A stretch of DNA of 64,000 nucleotides from Chamaecrista fasciculata. Its lineage: Eukaryota; Streptophyta; Magnoliopsida; Fabales; Fabaceae. How positions within the stretch are numbered: the first letter of the stretch is position 1; the number at the start of each line of letters is the position of its first letter. The DNA lies in NCBI GenBank assembly GCA_003254925.1, contig QANZ01012774.1:137174-201173 (forward strand). Reading direction: 5' to 3'. This document shows positions 38,691-51,026 of the stretch, in pieces. Under the pieces are notes generated by a model that was given only the letters and a program-made list of their open reading frames with translations, ran no database searches and was not told the origin of the DNA. A program made the translations under genes and the position numbers.

Positions 38691-39396
38691 TAAAAAAATC
38701 ATTTTCTGTTTTGAAGCTTTTACGAGCTATATGAGCTATCATTCTTTAATTTGATTATTTGAAGTATTATAAAAAAATCAATCATATAAGAGACAGATTA
38801 ACATATAATATTAAACAGAGAGAAACTGTTATGAAAAGTTGAATTGATCAATGATCATCATACTTTGATATTTATGTATGATTATTAAAATAAATTATTT
38901 GATGTCATAGTAAAATAAAATATAAATATCGGAATGACTCAATAATTAAGAAATAGTCTATAGAAGGCTTAAGAAAGTCTTTAAACAAAAATGGCTGTGC
39001 TAGATATGATTGTTTTATCATTTACCATGCATATCCGAAACTTTCATCTCAATCTTCATAAAAGGCAGTGCAGATACGTACGTAATGATCGGCATCACAG
39101 CTTAATTGATACAAAAGAAAATTAACAAAAAAAAAGTGGCATCGATGTTGATTTGATGCTACAGCTACACCATTAGGGATTGGAGAATAGAATAGAATAT
39201 AATGCCAACAATAATACTAATCTTATTATTCACTGTATTTTGGAAATGAATATTTTTTTATTGTTAAATTTTATAAAATTTATAACAAATAATCGTGCAC
39301 AGAGAATCCAATTATACAAAAATTAATCACCTAAATAGTAAATTTCGTCATCGTCACGTAGTTAGAGATTAATATTCTGAGATTAAAAAATTGTGT
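38691..39396. other. AT-rich intergenic DNA
   Basis: No gene or clear repeat seen. Confidence 0.5.
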
Positions 39397-39813
39397 TTTA
39401 TTTTGGTGTCAAATTATTAAATATAATTATATTTATCTCATTTTAAGTTTGAACGTGACGCGTTCAGAATTATATACTGTTATCAAAGTGTATTTTCTCT
39501 ATCTAATTGGGGCTATCAACAAATAAGACAAAACCAGACTTGAAAGTAAACAACTTGTTTTACGATCAAACAAGTAAAATTGATCATATATTTCTCATTT
39601 CAAGTTCGAATACGATGAATTCAGAACTATGAGTTACTTTTAATAAATCCTTTGAACTTGAAATAAGAGACGATAGAAATATGACTAAATTCAATAGTTT
39701 GGGACCAAAATGAAATATTTTGCCAATATTTATGACTAATTTGAACATTTTAAAACATAAATGACCAAAATAAACATTAGGACATATATTTAGGACCAAA
39801 ATGACCATTTAAT
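39397..39813. mobile_element. Partial copy of the ggaccaaaatg TIR family
   Basis: The right terminus (ttaggaccaaaatgaccattt, ending near 39813) and inner sequence such as ttctctatctaattggg and gcgttcagaattat match the elements at 42.5 and 43.3 kb. The left TIR is missing or replaced. The left boundary is approximate. Confidence 0.6.
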
Positions 39814-39958
39814 CTAAAAAATATGTTCATATTTAATATTTAATAGTAGTATTTCAAATATAATTGTTTTTAATAAATTATATATAAAAAATTAAAAATT
39901 AATCCTCTTTTATGAGAACAACATAGAAGTCAGAAGATTCATTACATGTTAAAATAAT

Positions 39959-40142
39959 AGATTTATCTAACATGTGCTTTATGACACATTTTAAGGTTTC
40001 TTTTTATTGGTTAGTAGAGCATCTCATATCTTGAAATTTACGAAAATTCATTTAAAAGATAATTTTTAATGTTTGAAAACTCACTTGACCAATAAAAAGA
40101 AACCTTAAAATGTGCCCCTAAAGACACATGTTAGATAAATCC
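39959..40142. mobile_element. MITE with 9-bp target duplication (Mutator-like)
   Basis: 184-bp unit with TIRs starting agatttatctaacatgtg / ggatttatctaacatgtgt that extend through ttttaaggtttctttttatt for about 60 bp. Perfect 9-bp flanking repeat taaaataat (39950-39958 and 40143-40151). Non-coding and able to form a long hairpin. Confidence 0.82.
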
Positions 40143-40253
40143 TAAAATAATTATTGGAGTGAGGTGTCCTTTTTGGAGATTAATAATCAATAATATACGG
40201 ACAAGTACCCTAATGAAAAGAGTGCAATATACATAGAGAGAGGGAGAGAGAGA

Positions 40254-40255
<2 letters not shown>

Positions 40256-40289
<34 letters not shown>
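40256..40289. repeat. Poly-G tract (34 G) after GA repeats
   Basis: An uninterrupted run of 34 G follows a GA-rich stretch (about 40236-40255). Long poly-G is rare in AT-rich plant DNA and could form quadruplex structure or be a sequencing/assembly length artefact. Confidence 0.9.
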
Positions 40290-40291
<2 letters not shown>

Positions 40292-41235
40292 ATGGTCATG
40301 GCGAAAGAGAGAGAGTGAGAGAATGTGAGAGAGGAGACGAGATGGAAAGTGAAATTATGCTAAAATGAAGAGTTTTTTCGGGTCCGCTTCTTTTTTTCAT
40401 TCTCTCTCATATAGTGCGAGAGAATATCGGGCCTGATTGGTACACTTTAGTCCTTATTGGTTGACCATTTCATAGGCAAAATTAGTTCGGTGGACCAAAC
40501 AAAATAATCACTTTCAAAGTTGTACATGATTATAATCATATTTTCACGTTTTCCAAGGCAAACAGTGACATAATTTGATTTTTCTATAAGCAACAATCAC
40601 ATCCAAACACACTTTGATTATAATCAAATCACATCTTACTTTTTTCTACTTTTTCCAACTTTTTCTTCNGCTAATCAACCATTATTATTATTATGATTAT
40701 CATTTATAGACACACAAATTAAAATTATCCTTTTTAACTATATCTTCCTATAATCACAGCTAGCCCAGAGCAAGTCAAAACCCTCCACATCGTCTCTCGT
40801 GAACAAAATAAAAATATGTATGCTTTGAAATTTGAAGCTCGAAGATGTATCCACAAGGTGTACAGCCATCAGTCACATGGTACTGAAGTCAAAGATTATA
40901 TATATAGAGGGAGATTAAATTAATAATTTAATTTTTTAAATATTATTAAATTAACAACTAAAATAATTTTTTAAATTTTTAAAAATTAATTAATATACTC
41001 ATTAATTTTAAAATTAAATAATATATTGTATAATATTTTTTAAAAATAAATTATATGTTTAAATCTTTTAAATTTTAAATTATCAAGTTAATAATTTTTA
41101 AATGATCGAATAATTAATTAGTTTTATAGACTACCCCTTATATAATATACTTGAAAAGCTATTAGGTCAAATGTCTTCTTAATTTTCATTTATCCATGTA
41201 ATTAAATATATAAATTAATTATCCAATAGCTATAA
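40290..41235. other. AT-rich intergenic DNA
   Basis: No gene or identified repeat. An N is at 40669. Confidence 0.5.
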
Positions 41236-41244
41236 TTAAATAAA

Positions 41245-42084
41245 AGTAAAAGTATTGTTGGTACCTCAACGTATGGAGTCATTTTCAGTTATACCCCAAC
41301 GTTTTTTTTAGTTAATTATATCCTTAACGTTTCATATTTGAGTCAATTATACCACAACCCCTAACTAATTACAGAATATTACAAAATGTTTGTCATCTTT
41401 GACAAACAGGTCCTTAGAAGTCATTAACAACCATCCTTCTTTTACCCTAAAACATTACCACCACACTTCATCATCATCGTCCACTCTATCCTCGTTTTTG
41501 TCGACATAGTCCTTCTCATCTTCGTCCTCAGCTTATTGGTCTCTGTTAAATTATGTTGTTCTCATCCTTTTTCCTTCCCTTACAACCGCCTCTCTCATCC
41601 ATCTTCTCTATTTTGCCTCTCTCTCCAAAGAGATTTTGAACTAATTTTACTTCTTAATTTTTAACACCACGATGACACTGTCACTGGTGATTGTATGTTA
41701 TCGCCGAGAGCCAAAGCTATTGGTGTTTCTGCTCAATTTCTCTGTATTCGAGACTCACCGATGAGTTTGTGTATGGTTATCAGAACTGTTAAAAATAGAG
41801 GGGGGAGATTTTCCGGGTTTCTCAATTGCAGGGACCAGTTTGTTAAAGATTACAAACATTTTGGATTGTTCTGTAATTAGTTAGGGACTCGTGTGAAAGA
41901 AAAATCTTGAGAGAATGGAGGATTTTTAAATAATGGAAACTTAAGGACCTAAAACAAAAAAAAAATGTCGGGTTGAGGTATAATCAACTCAAATATAAAA
42001 TGCTTGAGGTATAATTAACAAAAAAAATATTAGTAGTATAACTGAAAATAATCCGATACGTTGGGCTATAACAACACTTGTGTC
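41245..42084. mobile_element. Mutator-like TIR element, ~200-bp TIRs
   Basis: 840-bp unit. The left arm (agtattgttggtacctcaac, then tttcagttatacc, then tatttgagtcaattatacc, ctaactaattacagaatatt) reappears in inverse order on the right through 42084, giving imperfect TIRs of about 200 bp. A perfect 9-bp repeat ttaaataaa flanks it (41236-41244 and 42085-42093). The terminal 3 bases of the TIRs differ. The middle (about 41440-41830) is less AT-rich and contains a 61-codon frame with no recognised family. Confidence 0.78.
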
Positions 42085-42486
42085 TTAAATAAATATGGTG
42101 TGATAAATTAAATGGTTGTTAAAATTCTACTGATTACCCAAATCTTAAAACTCCAATTTGAGAAATAATTTAAAAAATTGGCCAAAAAGATGCTATAAAG
42201 CAACTAATAAAGGTAATAGTAGTCGATTAAAATCTTTTGTATAGTAACCAAATCAATAAATCTTATGATTTGATGGGCTTATAGCACATAAAAGGACCAA
42301 TTCAATATGTTTAAATTCTGAGAAACCAAATGAACATTGAATAAAAAACAAAATGAAAAATTAATCATCTTATCCCTATGCTTTTGGTCAAAACTTTAAT
42401 TTGGTTTTTTTATGTATATTCTAATTTTTATTTTGGTAATATATATATATATTTATATTTAAATGAATCCTTTATTTACATTTTTG

Positions 42487-42970
42487 GTTGAACGTTCATT
42501 TTGGTCCTAATTGTACGCCTGATGTTCATTTTGGTCCGTTATGTTTCAAAATGTTCAAATTGGTCCTAAATGTTTGCAAAATGTTTCATTTTGGTCCCAA
42601 CAATGGAATATGGCTTGTTTCAAGTTCAAACGTGATAAGTTTAGAGCTACGTATTGTTGACGAATAATACTTTCTCTATCTAGTTGGAGCCTTCAGCAAA
42701 CGAGGTCAAATAAGCAAAGTTGATCATATCTTTCTCGTTTCAAATTCAAATGTGACGAATTCAGAGTTACGAGATCCTCTTAACAAGTCCTTTGAACTTG
42801 AAATGAGATACTAGAGAAATATGATCAAATTCAATAGATGAAACATTTTACCAACATTTAGGACCAAAATGAATCATTTTGCTAACATTTTGGACCAATT
42901 TGAATATTTTGAAACATAATGGACCAAAATGAACATTAGGTCATACATTTGGGACCAAAATGACCCTTTG
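42487..42970. mobile_element. ggaccaaaatg-family TIR element
   Basis: Left end cattttggtcctaattgtac and inner gttcattttggtcc, tttcaaaatgttc are mirrored on the right by acattaggtcatacatttgg and gggaccaaaatgaccctttg. Inner sequence (tctctatctagttggagcc) matches the copies at 39.4 and 43.3 kb. A short partial terminal duplication lies at the right edge, so the boundary is approximate. Confidence 0.65.
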
Positions 42971-43327
42971 AATATTTTGAAACATAATGGACCAAAAAGA
43001 CAACTAAGATTACCAACACAATGACATAAAAACTTAATATCAACTTTCTTAAACTATGCTTTAATATTTATTTTGTTAGTATTAGTAATCAGTATTAGAA
43101 AATAATGAATTAATTCTATATTTGTTTGTTTTAGAAGAACTTAAAAAAAAATTATTATTATATAATTAATTAAGTATTAAGAATTAAAATTTAAAAATGG
43201 ACAAAATATAAGGATTATTTTTTTGAAAAAAATAAAACTAGAAAATTATTGAGTTTCTAGATAAATATCTAGATTTTGTAAATTATTGAGTTTATAAATA
43301 AATATCTAGAAAATTTAAAATTTTTAA

Positions 43328-44201
43328 GGTCAAATGGTCATTTTGGTCCTAAATGTATGCCCTTATGTTCATTTTGATATTTTATGTTTCAAAATATTCA
43401 TATTTGGTCTTAAATATTGGCAAAATATTTTATTTTGGTCTCAAACTATTGAATGTCATCATATTTTTCTTGTTTCAAGCCTGAATGAGATGAGTTCAAA
43501 GCTATGTGTTGCTTTTGAAGAGCACTTTCTCTATCAAATTGGGACTGTCAGCAAACAACGTCAAATCAAGTCACCAAAAGTAGGTTGCTCGTTTCATGGT
43601 CAAACAAGCGAAATTGGTCATATCTCTTTTGTTTCAATTTAAAATGTGATGAGTTTGAAGCTACGAGTTACTCTTAAAGAGTTCTTTTTCCCTCCATATT
43701 GAGCTTGTTAGCAAATGAGGTATCAGACTCGAAAGTAGGTCTAAAACTAATTTTTCAAATATATATATTTTTACTTTTTGATCCCGATCTCACCTTCAAG
43801 CCCGCATTGATCTCATCTTCTGATGGTCCTATTTGGATAGAAAAAAAAGATTTATTGAGAGTAACTTGTAGCTCTAAATTCATCGCATTCAGAATTGAAA
43901 CGAGAGAGACACAATTAACTTTAATTTGCTTGTTTAACCGTGAAATGAGAGGCTCATTTTCGAGACTCGATTTGACCTCATTTGCTGATGGTTTCAACTG
44001 GATAAAGAAAGTACTTTTCAAATGCGACAGTAACTCTAGACTCATCACATTCTAACTTAAAACGAAATAAATATGACCACATTCAATAGTTTAAGATCAA
44101 AATATTTTGCCAATATTTAAGATCAATATGAATAGTTTAAAATATAAAGTATCAAAATAAATATTAAGATATACATTTAAGACCAAAATGAGCCTTTAAT
44201 C
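43328..44201. mobile_element. ggaccaaaatg-family TIR element, longest copy
   Basis: 874-bp unit. The left arm ggtcaaatggtcattttggt is mirrored by the right end, which reads agaccaaaatgagcctttaa. Further in, both arms share long inverted stretches (tttgaagctacgagttactc and related), so the TIRs are several hundred bp. Flanks aatttttaa and aattttaaa differ at one position and fit a 9-bp Mutator-type duplication. No transposase. Confidence 0.75.
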
Positions 44202-44754
44202 AATTTTAAAAATTGGTTAGAAATTAAACTAGTGTTGTTTGACCTGTTTAATATATATATATATATATATTTTGGTAGTTTGTAGTTTTGTTGAGTAATA
44301 GATAGTCGATAGATATGATTGAGACCCATATACATCTCTCTCACCTCATGAATTTGACAGGCGAAGGAAAGGATTCATCTGAGAATGATTGTGTTGGAAT
44401 GCCTACAAAAGTGGTAAAGGATTGCAAATTAATTAAAATCATATCACAACGAATTGCTGTTGCTTATTTTATATATTAATAATTTAATTTAATATTATAT
44501 GTTATAAATATATTAATATTTATACAAAATATTTCCTTACACTTAATTACATCACCCATTTTAACTTCACATGATCATGGCCCTCCAAATCCGACACAGA
44601 TCATACCATAATAGTAGGTACTGCATTATCATTATCCATCATTTCTCTTCTTTTCATTATTCGTTATCTTTTTAGTTGGTTGATTTGATCTAATTTTCAA
44701 ACACCTCCATTTTTGTTACAGAATTCACTTGCACTCACCAATCAACATATATAN

Positions 44755-44780
44755 AGAGAGAGAGAGAGAGAGAGAGAGAG
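44755..44780. repeat. (AG)n microsatellite
   Basis: About 13 AG units next to an N at 44754. Confidence 0.9.
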
Positions 44781-45578
44781 GTTTTGGCTTAATTTGGAGA
44801 AGTAAAATTAACATATTTTGTTAGGGCGTTGGATTCTTAATCAAGACACAAACCATAACATCAACTTGGGAGTTGATTTCTTTGCTTGCCTTTTAATGGG
44901 TACCTTCACACCAAAAATTTTGTTGGGTTTCTCCAAATTTGTATTAATTCTTCCTGAACATCCATTATCAATTTATGTCAAAGAAAAAAATTAGAATTGT
45001 TCTTTATTTAAATAATTCAAGTTCTATTTGTATCATATACTTAATTATAGTAAGAGTATTTCAATAAGAATAGTTATATTCATAATATCTCAAATACAAC
45101 ACTTTATTTAAATAATTTATCGAATCATTTACACTGAGTTATGATAAACAAAATTGTTTAGTCAACCATGATATATATAGATTATCTATATATGATTTTG
45201 ACCCTTTAAAAATTTAATCGCTATGTAATATGTATAAAACTATAAATGCATAATTTTTTTTTGGGGGCCTGATAAATGCATAAATATGAATGAAAAAGAA
45301 GTGCATTAGTTTTATCATTGAGGTCTTTTTAAGGCACTATTAATTGACTATTAATAATGACTGAGTGTGGTAACTAATGGATGGAATGTGACGCGCGTGC
45401 TTATCTGTTTTTTCTTTTTTGGAAATACATGCATGGTATTGCTATATCAGATATACTTGTGATTTGAGTTAAATGGACAGGAAGAGAAAAAAATGAGAGA
45501 AAATTGACAAGTTTTTTTCTTTACTTGTTGGAGAAATAAAAAGTAATTAGGAATTCGTAATCCTCAAATTAACATTTA
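44781..45578. other. AT-rich intergenic DNA
   Basis: No gene or repeat identified. Confidence 0.5.
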
Positions 45579-45583
45579 GCTTT

Positions 45584-47303
45584 TATTAGAGAAATAGAAT
45601 AGATATAGATATTCTTCTGATGAGGTGTCATTTGTACAGCTGTAATATGCCTTCAGTATATTCTTTCTGTTAGCATTTTGTCTGTATTGCTTAAGTGTAT
45701 TCTGTAGAAGATTGTAGAAGGAATTCTGTTAGAATGGCGCATCATTCATTGTCATTCGCTGTGTATAAATGTAAGCATAGTACAATACATTCAGTGAAGA
45801 AGATTTCATTCATATTCTCTGTGTATTGCTTAGCTGTGAAGCAACTAGATGTTAATAATGCCTTCCTCAATGGCAACCTTCATGAGGAAGTATACATACC
45901 TCAGCCTCCTGGATTTGAGAAAGGTAATGGTACTCTTGTGTGCAAGCTGCAGAAGTCACTTTATGGTCTTCGCCAAGCACCAAGAGCTTGGTTTGATAAG
46001 CTGAAATCAACACTTCATCACTTTGGTTTTCAGAATGCTAAAAGTGATCAATCCTTGTTTATTAAAAAAACTTCATCTTCTATTCTCTATGTTCTTGTAT
46101 ACGTGGATGACATCATAGTAACTGGTAGCAACACAGCTGAAATTAGACAACTCACTGTCAGTCTTCACACTCAGTTTGCTCTCAAGGATCTTGGCGATTT
46201 GAGCTACTTTCTTGGTATCCAAGTAATCAAAAATTCTGCTGGAGGACTTGTTCTCACTCAAACTAAGTACATTCAGGATTTGCTGAAGAGGGTCAACATG
46301 GCATCCTCTAAACCACAACCAACTCCCATGGTTGCAGGCACCAAACTTACTCTCAGTGGCACTGATTTGTTTGAAGAACCATCTCTCTATCACTCCACAG
46401 TAGGTGCCCTTCAATATGTCTGTGTGACCAGACCCGAGCTAGCTTATTTTGTGAATAAAGTTAGCCAATTCATGCACAAGCCATTGGTTGAGCATTGGAA
46501 TGCTGTTAAAAGGATCCTTCGTTATTTGCAAGGGACAAAAGACATGGGATTACAACTGCAAAAGTGCTTTTTCCCACGATTGACAACTTTAAGTATGCAG
46601 ATTGGGCCTTAGATCCTATTGACAAATGCTCAACTTCTTCATTTTGCATATATTTTGGTCCTAATCTAGTTTCTTGGATGTCAAAGAAGCAACCTATAGT
46701 CTCAAGGTCTTCCACTGAAGCAGAGTATCGAGCATTAGCTCTAGTTGTGGCTGAGTTAACTTGGATACAGTCTCTACTATCTGAGTTGCAGTTACCTAAA
46801 TGCAAGGAGCCTCCATTGGTCTACTGTGATAATTTGAGCACAGTTCTTCTGTCAGCCAATCCAGTCCTTCACTCTCAATAAAAGCATGTTGAGTTGGATT
46901 TGTTCTTTGTGAGAGAAAAAGTTCAACAGAAGCTAATATCTGTCAGTCACATTTTTGCAAAAGACCAAATTGCAGATGCTCTTACTAAACCATTGCCAAA
47001 AACACAGTTTCTTCTTCTTATATCCAAACTCAGAGTCTGCTCACCCCCCTTGCGTTTACGGGGAAGTATTAGAGAAATAGAATAGATATAGATATTCTTC
47101 TGATGAGGTGTCCTTTGTACAGTTGTATTATGCCTTCAGTATATTCTTTCTGTTAGCATTTTGTCTGTATTGCTTAGATGTATTGTGTAGAAGGAATTCT
47201 GTTAGAAATCATTCATTGTCACTCTCTGTGTATAAATGTAAGCATATATAGTACAATACATTCAGGGAAGAAGATTTTATTCATATATTCTATTTTCCTT
47301 ATA
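45584..47303 (+). mobile_element. Deleted Ty1-copia element with TA...TA LTR ends
   Basis: Right LTR 47067-47303 starts tattagagaaatagaatag and ends ttccttata; the left LTR starts with the same tattagag at 45584. Both flanks carry gcttt (45579-45583 and 47304-47308), a 5-bp duplication that fixes TA and TA as the LTR ends instead of TG and CA. A purine-rich cggggaag precedes the right LTR. The left LTR is near-identical to the right one until about 45815, then joins straight into mid reverse transcriptase. Its 3' end, the primer site, gag, protease, integrase and the first part of reverse transcriptase are gone. The length is about 1.7 kb against roughly 5 kb for a complete Copia element. Confidence 0.85.
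45836..47060 (+). pseudogene. Copia reverse transcriptase/RNase H remnant
   Basis: Translation shows Copia RT landmarks: QLDVNNAFLNGNLHEEVYIP, SLYGLRQAPRAW, YVDDIIVTGSN and DLGDLSYFLGIQV. The RNase H region has RILRYLQGTKD, a shifted frame with SRSSTEAEYRALA, and KDQIADALTKPLP at the end. A frameshift occurs between about 46555 and 46600 where the first frame (to 46612) gives way to the frame from 46564. An in-frame stop at 46879-46881 lies just before KHVELD. Both breaks plus the missing N-terminal half show that it cannot make an active polyprotein. Confidence 0.93.
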
Positions 47304-47308
47304 GCTTT

Positions 47309-48377
47309 AACATTCTAAATTTAAGTATTTTGAAGGAAGTATATATATTGCAATTTAACCATTAATTTCTCTCGCTTCCTAGTCTCTTCTAATCTCTTTT
47401 ATTTTTTACCCTTCTTGATTGTCAAATATATAATAAATATATACATCATTAAACGGTCTAGAAATATAGAGACGTAGAGTCGTGCGCTATCCTTTTTTAT
47501 TAACCTCAAATTATTTACTTTTATCCAACTTCATTATAGTCTTGGATTTCTTTCTTTATATTTTCATTCTCAACAAAAGAAAAAACGGGGGTAAAAAAAC
47601 AGTGATACCACATTCATAAGCTACAATAAAATTCCTATAGCTCTATAAATATTCGACGATCTAGGCAAATTTCTTTCTAAAACGATTCGCGTCCACTTCT
47701 GTGATCTTTTTTTAGAAAAATAAAAAATTCAATCTCTCCTCACTTATTGATTGTAATTATGATGAAAGCTTTTGGATGGAGAATAAAGTTAATTAGATGA
47801 TAGTTTCCTATTTTTGTTTAATCATTTCGCTCTCATATTCAACATTACTATAAATGTACTAGTTTAGTAACATTTATTAATAACTATGACTGTTTTTGTT
47901 GTTTAATGCATGAATTATTGAAAGAGAGCAAGGCTTTTATTAAAAGTAAAATAACAAGCATATCTTCATATATAACCTTGCTGGGGAATTATTATAATTA
48001 AGAACCATCAAATTCTCATATTAACTCAAACCATGAATATATAAATAGCTATTTTGAGAAAACAACATTGAAATTTGAACACGAGGGGGCTCGTGGATAA
48101 TTTTATTTAAACCAAGTTTAAACATAATTTTATTCCATGTTGATGATTTCATATCATGTTCTTGTAGTCCTAATTATTATTAGTCAACGTCTATCTTAAG
48201 CGAAAATTTAACATTATAATTCTTAATTTTACAATAACCTATAATTGGTCACAGGAAAAAAAAAACATATCCGTTTATACTATATTTTCTCAATACAAGA
48301 GTAGAAGACTCGATAATGAGCTCGTTATAGTTGCTAATAATTTAGCACACATTTCCCATAAAAAAGGTAATTTTATT
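47309..48377. other. AT-rich intergenic DNA
   Basis: No gene or repeat identified. Confidence 0.5.
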
Positions 48378-48522
48378 ATATTTCTATTTTGAAAATGTAA
48401 ATTTACCTCAGAATTTTAAAGAAGCAATAATGCACCTCAGAATTTTCATGCAAAAAGATAAAGAGTTATTGCATCTTTAAAATTTTGAGGTAAATTTACA
48501 TTTTTAAAATAGAAATTCCATT
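48378..48522. repeat. Hairpin-forming inverted repeat (MITE-like)
   Basis: tttctattttgaaaatgtaa followed by atttacctcagaattttaaag (about 48380-48422) is mirrored at about 48473-48517. About 45 bp arms with a ~50-bp loop. Target duplication not found. Confidence 0.65.
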
Positions 48523-49090
48523 TTTAGAGTACAATTAATGTACCTTAACAAGTGTCTTAGCATTATCTAAAAAAAAATAGCACACATCAGTTGGCTAAGT
48601 TTAGAATTAACTGGTGGTAGGCGGGATTTAAATTGAATAACGTACTTCCAATAAGGTCTCCTTCGAATAAATGGATAATGAATAAATACGTAAAGTTGTT
48701 TATATTTTTCTCATTAAGTCCTTTAATAATAAAATAATACATTAATTTATAAGTAGATTAACTCTTTGATTTTTGAAAGATATAAATGAGTTGACAACTC
48801 GGTTCTTAAAAAATTAAAATACATAATTTAGTTTTTGAAAAATTCAAATTGTATACCTTTTAGCATTTGAAAAAACAACGATATATTTTTTAGTTCGTGA
48901 AAATGATTAATAAGTATATTATTTTGATATTTCGATTAAAGATTAAATTACGTATTTCAATATTTTATGAGTCGAGTTGTCAATTTAGTAATATTTCAAT
49001 TATGTGACTCTTCTCTCATTTCTTTTATGATTGGTAATTTATTAATTTATATATCTTTACTTTTAATAATATATATATATATATATATAT

Positions 49091-49442
49091 ACTATATTAT
49101 ATGGCTCCACCCCTTATGGTTGGTCAAAAATAGTGAATTAAAAAATTAAAAAAGAAAAAAAATCACAACTCTCTCTCCCCACTCACTCCCCCCACTTGAA
49201 TTAAAAAAATGCAAAAACAATTAAAAAATAAAAAAAATGTCACCACTCTCTCTCTCCACTCACTCTCCCATATGAGGTAATTTCAAATTGGTCCTAAATA
49301 TTTTATTTATTTTAGATGAGTCTTACATATTTGTATAATTTCTCAAATTGGTCCCAAACTTACTCTTTTATCAATATAAAAATTTAATATAATCTTCAAC
49401 TTTAAATCAATTCAAACGTTACCGGGCACGCCAAGCCCCTAG
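49091..49442 (+). mobile_element. Possible Helitron 3' end
   Basis: The end at 49439-49442 is CTAG followed by T, preceded by GGGC...GCCC, which can pair as a short stem. This is the layout of Helitron 3' termini (hairpin then CTRR, T in the target). A clear 5' TC terminus was not found; the left limit given is a guess at tactatattatatggctcc. Internal C/T-rich duplicated stretches (ctctctctccccactcactc) occur at 49170-49265. Confidence 0.3.
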
Positions 49443-51017
49443 TAATTATATATAAAAGAACTTCAACCAACCAAGTTTCAATTAACTTAATTACATTATG
49501 TTAACTCTATCCCTTCTGGATCTTTATTATTCCTATCAAGGACTAACATCTGTTTTAAATATTTTGTGTAAATGACTTAAATGTGCTCCTTTCTCTGTTG
49601 ACGGAAAAAAATTATAAAAGATACCACAAAACTTATTTATTGGTCAAAATCAACGAAGCCATATTATTTAATATAAGGAAGTTAAAGGATTGTGAAGCGA
49701 CTTTAACAAAACATTTGAGAAAAAAACAACACAGTCACACAAAAAGGAATAGAATTTAATATTATTAAATCAAAATCACTAATACTAGTTCTATATTTTT
49801 ATCCAAATGCGATAAGAACATTTGTTGTCAATGACTAGCTATGAGAAAGTCCACTTTAATTTATTATGGACCCCTTTTCACGTGAATATTACAATTAAGT
49901 AAAGTATAGTTGAAGGCTTGAAGCTATATTTATGAGTGGGAAAAAAAATTACACTAAAATATATTGACTGTTAAATCAATATGTTTTGATCTATTAAATT
50001 TTTATCTCAGACTAATAATTTTATTTATAATTAATATAATTTTCTTAATGATCAATTTTGTCAAGAGATAGATTTAAAAATATTAACTTGACATGTCAAG
50101 TAACTTTCTTGGTGATGCTAACGATTTAATACACAATATAATTTGAAGAATCAATTTGACATGAAAAGGAATTGAAAATATCATACTATATATAATTAAT
50201 TGGCAACTTATAATCCTTGTATACTCATGTCACTCTGTAAACACACACACACACACGTATGAGAAATTGCAGCAAAGCACACGAGAGGCCCTTCTTGATA
50301 TTTGAAGGCCCAAAAGGCCACAACCCAAATAGAAGGCACTGCTGACCGAGATTAGAAAAATGATACTTTTTTCCACCAAAACAAAAGAGGATATTTTATT
50401 TTGGTAAAAAAAGTGACAAAAAAAGAATCATTTTGAATAAGAATGACCTAATGTATAATGATGGTAACATCTCTTTAAAATATAGTGAAAATACAAGTAT
50501 AGATATGGACGAGATTGAGTACTCTATAAAAATTTATTTTAACAAAAATAAACTTTGGTACACTCATACAGCATGAATCTAATTTCTCTAGCTCAGTCTT
50601 GACTGTCTAGCTTTTAGCTCAATCAGTTAATTTTTCATTCTGCAAATGTGACGATTCTATTGGAATTTGATCAAGTGTATTAGAATTTGTCGTCGTCATT
50701 ATAAAGTCATTCTCTTTTTTTTTTCTTTCCAAAGTCCTATTAAGGACTACTGTAGAATAAGGAGGAAAATGAGATATACAGCAAAAGTTGTTTTTGTGTA
50801 ATAATATTCAGATGACTAATGAAAAAAAAGAAAGAATCAAAGCAATCAACCAAAAAAAAAACCACTGCCTCGTTCCCTTATAAATCAACAAACCCAAGAT
50901 GAAACAAAACTGAAGCCCATGTTCTTTGTGGTGTGGAGAGTGGTGAGCCCAAGTGAGCATGAACCACATTGGACCAAACACAAATGTTTTAGTTTATGTT
51001 GAACTTTCATCTCATAA
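49443..51017. other. Intergenic DNA without recognised genes
   Basis: AT-rich, with no convincing open frames or elements. Confidence 0.5.
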
Positions 51018-51026
51018 ATTAAATAA

